Shown here: one piece after another, positions 61,055 through 64,000 of the stretch
How positions within the stretch are numbered: the stretch's first letter is position 1
Layout of the letters: each line of letters begins with the position of its first letter
Source of the DNA: Archegozetes longisetosus
Taxonomy: Eukaryota; Arthropoda; Arachnida; Sarcoptiformes; Trhypochthoniidae
DNA length: 64,000 nucleotides
Reading direction: 5' to 3'
Assembly (NCBI GenBank): GCA_018873245.2
Contig: JAEMBT020000005.1
Span: forward strand, 6,434,001-6,498,000
Translations under genes and position numbers: made by a program
Notes under the pieces: generated by a model
The model's input: the letters and a program-made list of their open reading frames with translations, nothing else
Databases searched by the model: none
Told to the model about the DNA's origin: nothing

Positions 61055-61198
61055 TAGGGTTGTAAAAATAACAAAATTTTGAAAAATGTCTTAAAACAAA
61101 TTTTCTCCCTTGTTCAATAAATGTTCACTAATGTTCAATTTTTAGAAAATGTATTAAAATGGCGCAAATTTTGTTTTAAAACAACTTTTGCAACCCTA
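61055..61198. mobile_element. 144-bp hAT MITE with 8-bp target duplication
   Basis: Inverted ends TAGGGTTGTAAAA (left) and TAGGGTTGCAAAA (right, reverse complement) extend about 25 bp with mismatches. Flanks are AGTATATG (61047-61054) and AGTATACG (61199-61206), an 8-bp duplication with one change. Length, TAGGGTTG ends and 8-bp duplication fit hAT. No coding capacity. Confidence 0.85.
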
Positions 61199-61984
61199 AG
61201 TATACGAAACTATCTGAAAAACGCGCGATATAGAAAACGACAGTGTACATAAAAAGTTAAGAAAACTATTATCGAAAGTATGCATAATAATTTAATAGAT
61301 ATGAACTTAATAATATCTGATTATGCGTGCAGTTACTTATTTTTCAGTTTTCACTTGAAATGTTTCATTTTGTCTACCATATATTTTTCAGATAGTTCCA
61401 TATGTGGATGTAGTGTATTGAATATACTAATCATCAATCAATGCAACAAATATATCGAATTATCTTCAATTATATCGTATTATGCAATAATCTTGTTCAT
61501 ATTTCGTCAAATTGAATACTGATTAAAAATATTGATAATGACACTTGGTTTTTATTCAATACTTTGCTATAGCATAAATGAATTTTTATCAAACCTGATC
61601 AAAGTTAACATTAAATATAAAGTTTATCAAAACTTCTCAATTAAATTAAAGTTAACTCGCTGCATAAGGAAGGTATATCAAAGCATTTGTCTTAGTTCAT
61701 TATAGCTTGACAATAAATAACTTTAATGATATAAATAATACAATTAGTTCGAAAGGTTGACCGCAGAGCGAAGTTAACTGTTGTTGATTCACTACTTTTC
61801 TGAGCGATTAGATGGAGTCATGCGCAGTAATGGGCCTAATATTGGTTTCGAAGTAAATAAACATAATGTACACATGATTTAAATGCCAGAACACTATTTT
61901 AAAACAATTTCTATTTAAAACTAGTACAATGTACAGTCACGTTAATTAGATCAATAAAATATTACAAATAGTCATAACTTGTCA

Positions 61985-63433
61985 ATGATGTGGCCCTATA
62001 TTATTCGTCTTAACCCGAAAGGTGTTGTTATTCTCGCCTGTATTTTCGGAGCGGTTCTTGTTTTTTGGTACTATTTATTGTTGGGATCAAGAGATCAGTT
62101 GACAAGTTCATTAAATAATCTGAACGCAAACATCGATTTGAAGAAATTACTAATAGGTTTGGTTCTCATTTCATTGCAATCTAATTAATCAAACGTTGAT
62201 TTAGTTAGTCAAACAATCCATTTACCGCTAATAACATGTCTAAATCTTGATATGATTTTCAATAATTGAAAGTACTTTTTATTGAAAATCAATTTCTGTT
62301 CAATGAGAACACTTAGCATAAACTCATAAATCATTCAGATGATATCTCAATAGAGTTAATATTGTTCGCCGAATATCTCTTTGCTCGATTTCTATTGAAA
62401 ATTAGATTCTATTGAATATAAATTGCTTAATGATGTTTGCAGTAAATTAGTAAACTAATAGTGCTTCAATTTGAATTGATAGCATGTGTCATTGCATCAC
62501 AACGTGGGGACAAGAAGTAGTCAAAGTCCGTAAAACTAACAATTTAAACGAAAAAAGTAAAGGAAAGACTAAGGAAGGAGTCAATGATGTTCTAACTCAG
62601 GGTTTGTTGAATTGAAGTCATGTAGAAAATAAGAGCTAATAAAGATCTATGAAATTTTAGGTGATCTAAGGTCTCACGTAGTAATGGTTCACGCACTTTC
62701 AGCTGCATTTCCTGGACTCAGAATCATTTCTGAAGAACATTTTGGCAGTGAAGAAGATAACAATAGCTATCAGATAATCCCTATCAATGTTGACGAATAT
62801 CTTCTCAATGATGAGAAGTATGCGAATCTACCGAATGGTTTTGATATACCATTAGGTGAGCTGACTGTTTGGATCGATCCACTTGATGCTACGAAAGAAT
62901 ATGCAGAAGGTTTGACTCAATATGTCACCACAATGGTGTGCGTTGCCAGAAATGGTCAACCTATTATTGGTGTGATTCACAAACCATTCGATTCTGAAAC
63001 CTATTGGGCTTGGGCCCAAACTGGAGTGTCATCGAATATAGTATCTTCTTTGTACAAACCATTCAATGCAAACAATTCATTTCGCGCTATTGTCTCGCGT
63101 TCACATGCCGGAGATGTAGAAAATAGAATCAAATCTTCATTCAATAATCAAAATGTTATAGTTATTCCAGCAGCTGGTTCTGGATATAAGACGATAGAGC
63201 TGATCAAAGGAAATGCTGACGCATACATTCATATCACTCTCATTAAAAAATGGGACATTTGTGCTCCAAACGCAATTCTGAATGCCATAAATAATGGAAA
63301 AATGACAACGATTAATGGAAACTCAATAAGATATGGTTATGACGACGAAGTACAAAATCAAGACGGATTGTTAGCCACTATCAATAAAGATCACCAGAAA
63401 CTTTTAGATCTTTTTAAAAGCCCAAAACGTTAA
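61985..63433 (+). CDS. BPNT2: Golgi-resident PAP phosphatase, one frameshift in exon 2
   Basis: Three exons (61985-62156, 62483-62601, 62661-63433) follow the order of gPAPP/IMPAD1. Exon 1 has IRLNPKGVVILACIFGAVLV, a signal anchor, then DLKKLLI. Exon 2 gives ACVIASQRGD and, in a shifted frame, EVVKVRKTNNLNEKSKGKTK. Exon 3 has ISEEHFG, WIDPLDATKEYAEG (metal-binding DPxDxT), YVTTMVCVA, GVIHKPF and WDICAPNAIL. The enzyme removes 3'-phosphate from PAP made by Golgi sulfotransferases; the type II topology is consistent. All exon ends are canonical, but exon 2 needs one more base at about 62512 (GACAAGAAG for GACAAAGAAG), otherwise TAG follows. I treat it as a real gene with a possible one-base error. 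Confidence 0.85.
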
Positions 63434-63667
63434 CAATATTGTTTTACTACCGTAAATTGTTCTACAATTCAAGCCAATTTTACATTGAAATGGCTATTTC
63501 AAACAGTAAGAACTTTCGACACCGAACTCAAATCATTTTCTTTCAGCTACTTTGTAAATACAGTATACAAACAAAAAATGAATTCAAGTGAATATTACAT
63601 TAATGAATGCATTATATAATAAATTTGTCAATTAGTAAAACTCTAAGTAAAATATTTTATTAAGAAC
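63434..63667. other. spacer between convergent phosphatase and KLF genes
   Basis: Short AT-rich interval between stops; it must hold both 3' UTRs. AATAAA-like words occur (near 63618). Confidence 0.4.
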
Positions 63668-63966
63668 TTATTCAATCATAAATAAGGTGGTGGCCGGAGA
63701 GATCGAAATAGGAGTCGTACTTGCGGAAGCGATCAGAGGAGTAGTCGATGGTCTTATGTTTAATTCGATTCCTTTGCGTTTGTTTTCTGCAGCCCAATGC
63801 CTCTTCACATGTTTAGTCAAATGATCGCTTCTCATGAAGCGTCGTTCGCAAATGTTACAAACGAACTTCTTTTCTCCAGTATGTGTGCGCTTATGTCGCG
63901 AAAGTTCGTCTGATCGCGAAAATTGTCGACCGCATGCCTCCCACGTACAGACAAATGGTTTCTCTC
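63668..63966 (-). CDS. C-terminal exon of a KLF/Sp-family transcription factor (partial)
   Basis: The exon begins at an AG acceptor after 63966 with a split Gly codon; the rest of the gene lies beyond the window. It encodes [20 protein letters not shown], then [20 protein letters not shown] and LTKHVKRHW, the second and third C2H2 fingers of a KLF triad. The [12 protein letters not shown] form and the GEKKF linker are closest, from memory, to KLF10/11 (cabut in flies). A 40-residue Ser/Thr/Pro/Ile tail follows. It should bind GC/CACCC boxes in the nucleus. Confidence 0.85.
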
Positions 63967-64000
63967 CTGTCATTAAGAATAAATTCAAATCAATTTTGAC

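Larger units (their letters stand above)
59392..61984. other. intergenic region between divergent ICln and PAP phosphatase genes
   Basis: It holds the GC-rich cluster at 59619-59700 and a hAT MITE at 61055-61198, both listed. The rest is AT-rich with no recognised gene; the 80-codon frame at 61280 has no family similarity. Confidence 0.5.

Overview
This is an AT-rich eukaryotic nuclear window, almost certainly from an invertebrate and most likely an arthropod. An acariform mite is my guess from gene style; it is not proven. Genes have spliceosomal introns, many only about 40-90 nt long, and the proteins are animal-specific: an NR2C/Hr78 nuclear receptor, DEG/ENaC channels, an SLC22 transporter, Integrator subunit 4 and ICln. 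Roughly the first 12 kb carries no recognisable gene.

Layout. At 12.1-16.5 kb are an SLC22-type transporter (+), a phospholipid scramblase (-) and S-formylglutathione hydrolase (-). At 17.3-26.3 kb is a transposon island: a 1.26-kb foldback, a decayed Helitron with a second foldback inside it, a MULE remnant on the minus strand, a hAT-like element with a 20-bp tandem array resembling heat-shock elements, a GC-rich element with inverted ends, and a decayed GNAT acetyltransferase gene. At 27.5-29.3 kb are a truncated copy of the hydrolase 5' end and an intact ankyrin/SOCS-box gene. At 30.5-37.6 kb are a C2H2 zinc-finger gene, a 13-exon INTS4 gene and a broken COQ7 copy. At 38.6-41.7 kb is a DEG/ENaC cluster, and at 47.6-49.2 kb a degenerate rhodopsin-like GPCR. 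At 50.1-52.0 kb are a dead Tc1 and a PIF/Harbinger-like element. At 52.8-54.5 kb are a deleted INTS4 copy and an intact COQ7. At 55.0-59.4 kb ICln carries the single-exon nuclear receptor inside its second intron on the same strand. At 62.0-63.4 kb is Golgi PAP phosphatase, followed by the last exon of a KLF/Sp-type factor.

The most striking pattern is that two different two-gene blocks are each present twice, with complementary survival. For hydrolase/ankyrin, one copy keeps the hydrolase plus an ankyrin-gene tail and the other keeps the ankyrin gene plus a hydrolase head. For INTS4/COQ7, one copy keeps INTS4 plus a broken COQ7 and the other keeps COQ7 plus a deleted INTS4. Four otherwise good genes each contain one 1-2 nt frameshift, three of them in a homopolymer or dinucleotide context. 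These are either assembly errors or real lesions and should be resolved before any gene is called dead. All exon structures below are my own inference from splice-site phase and remembered family similarity; no alignment was run.
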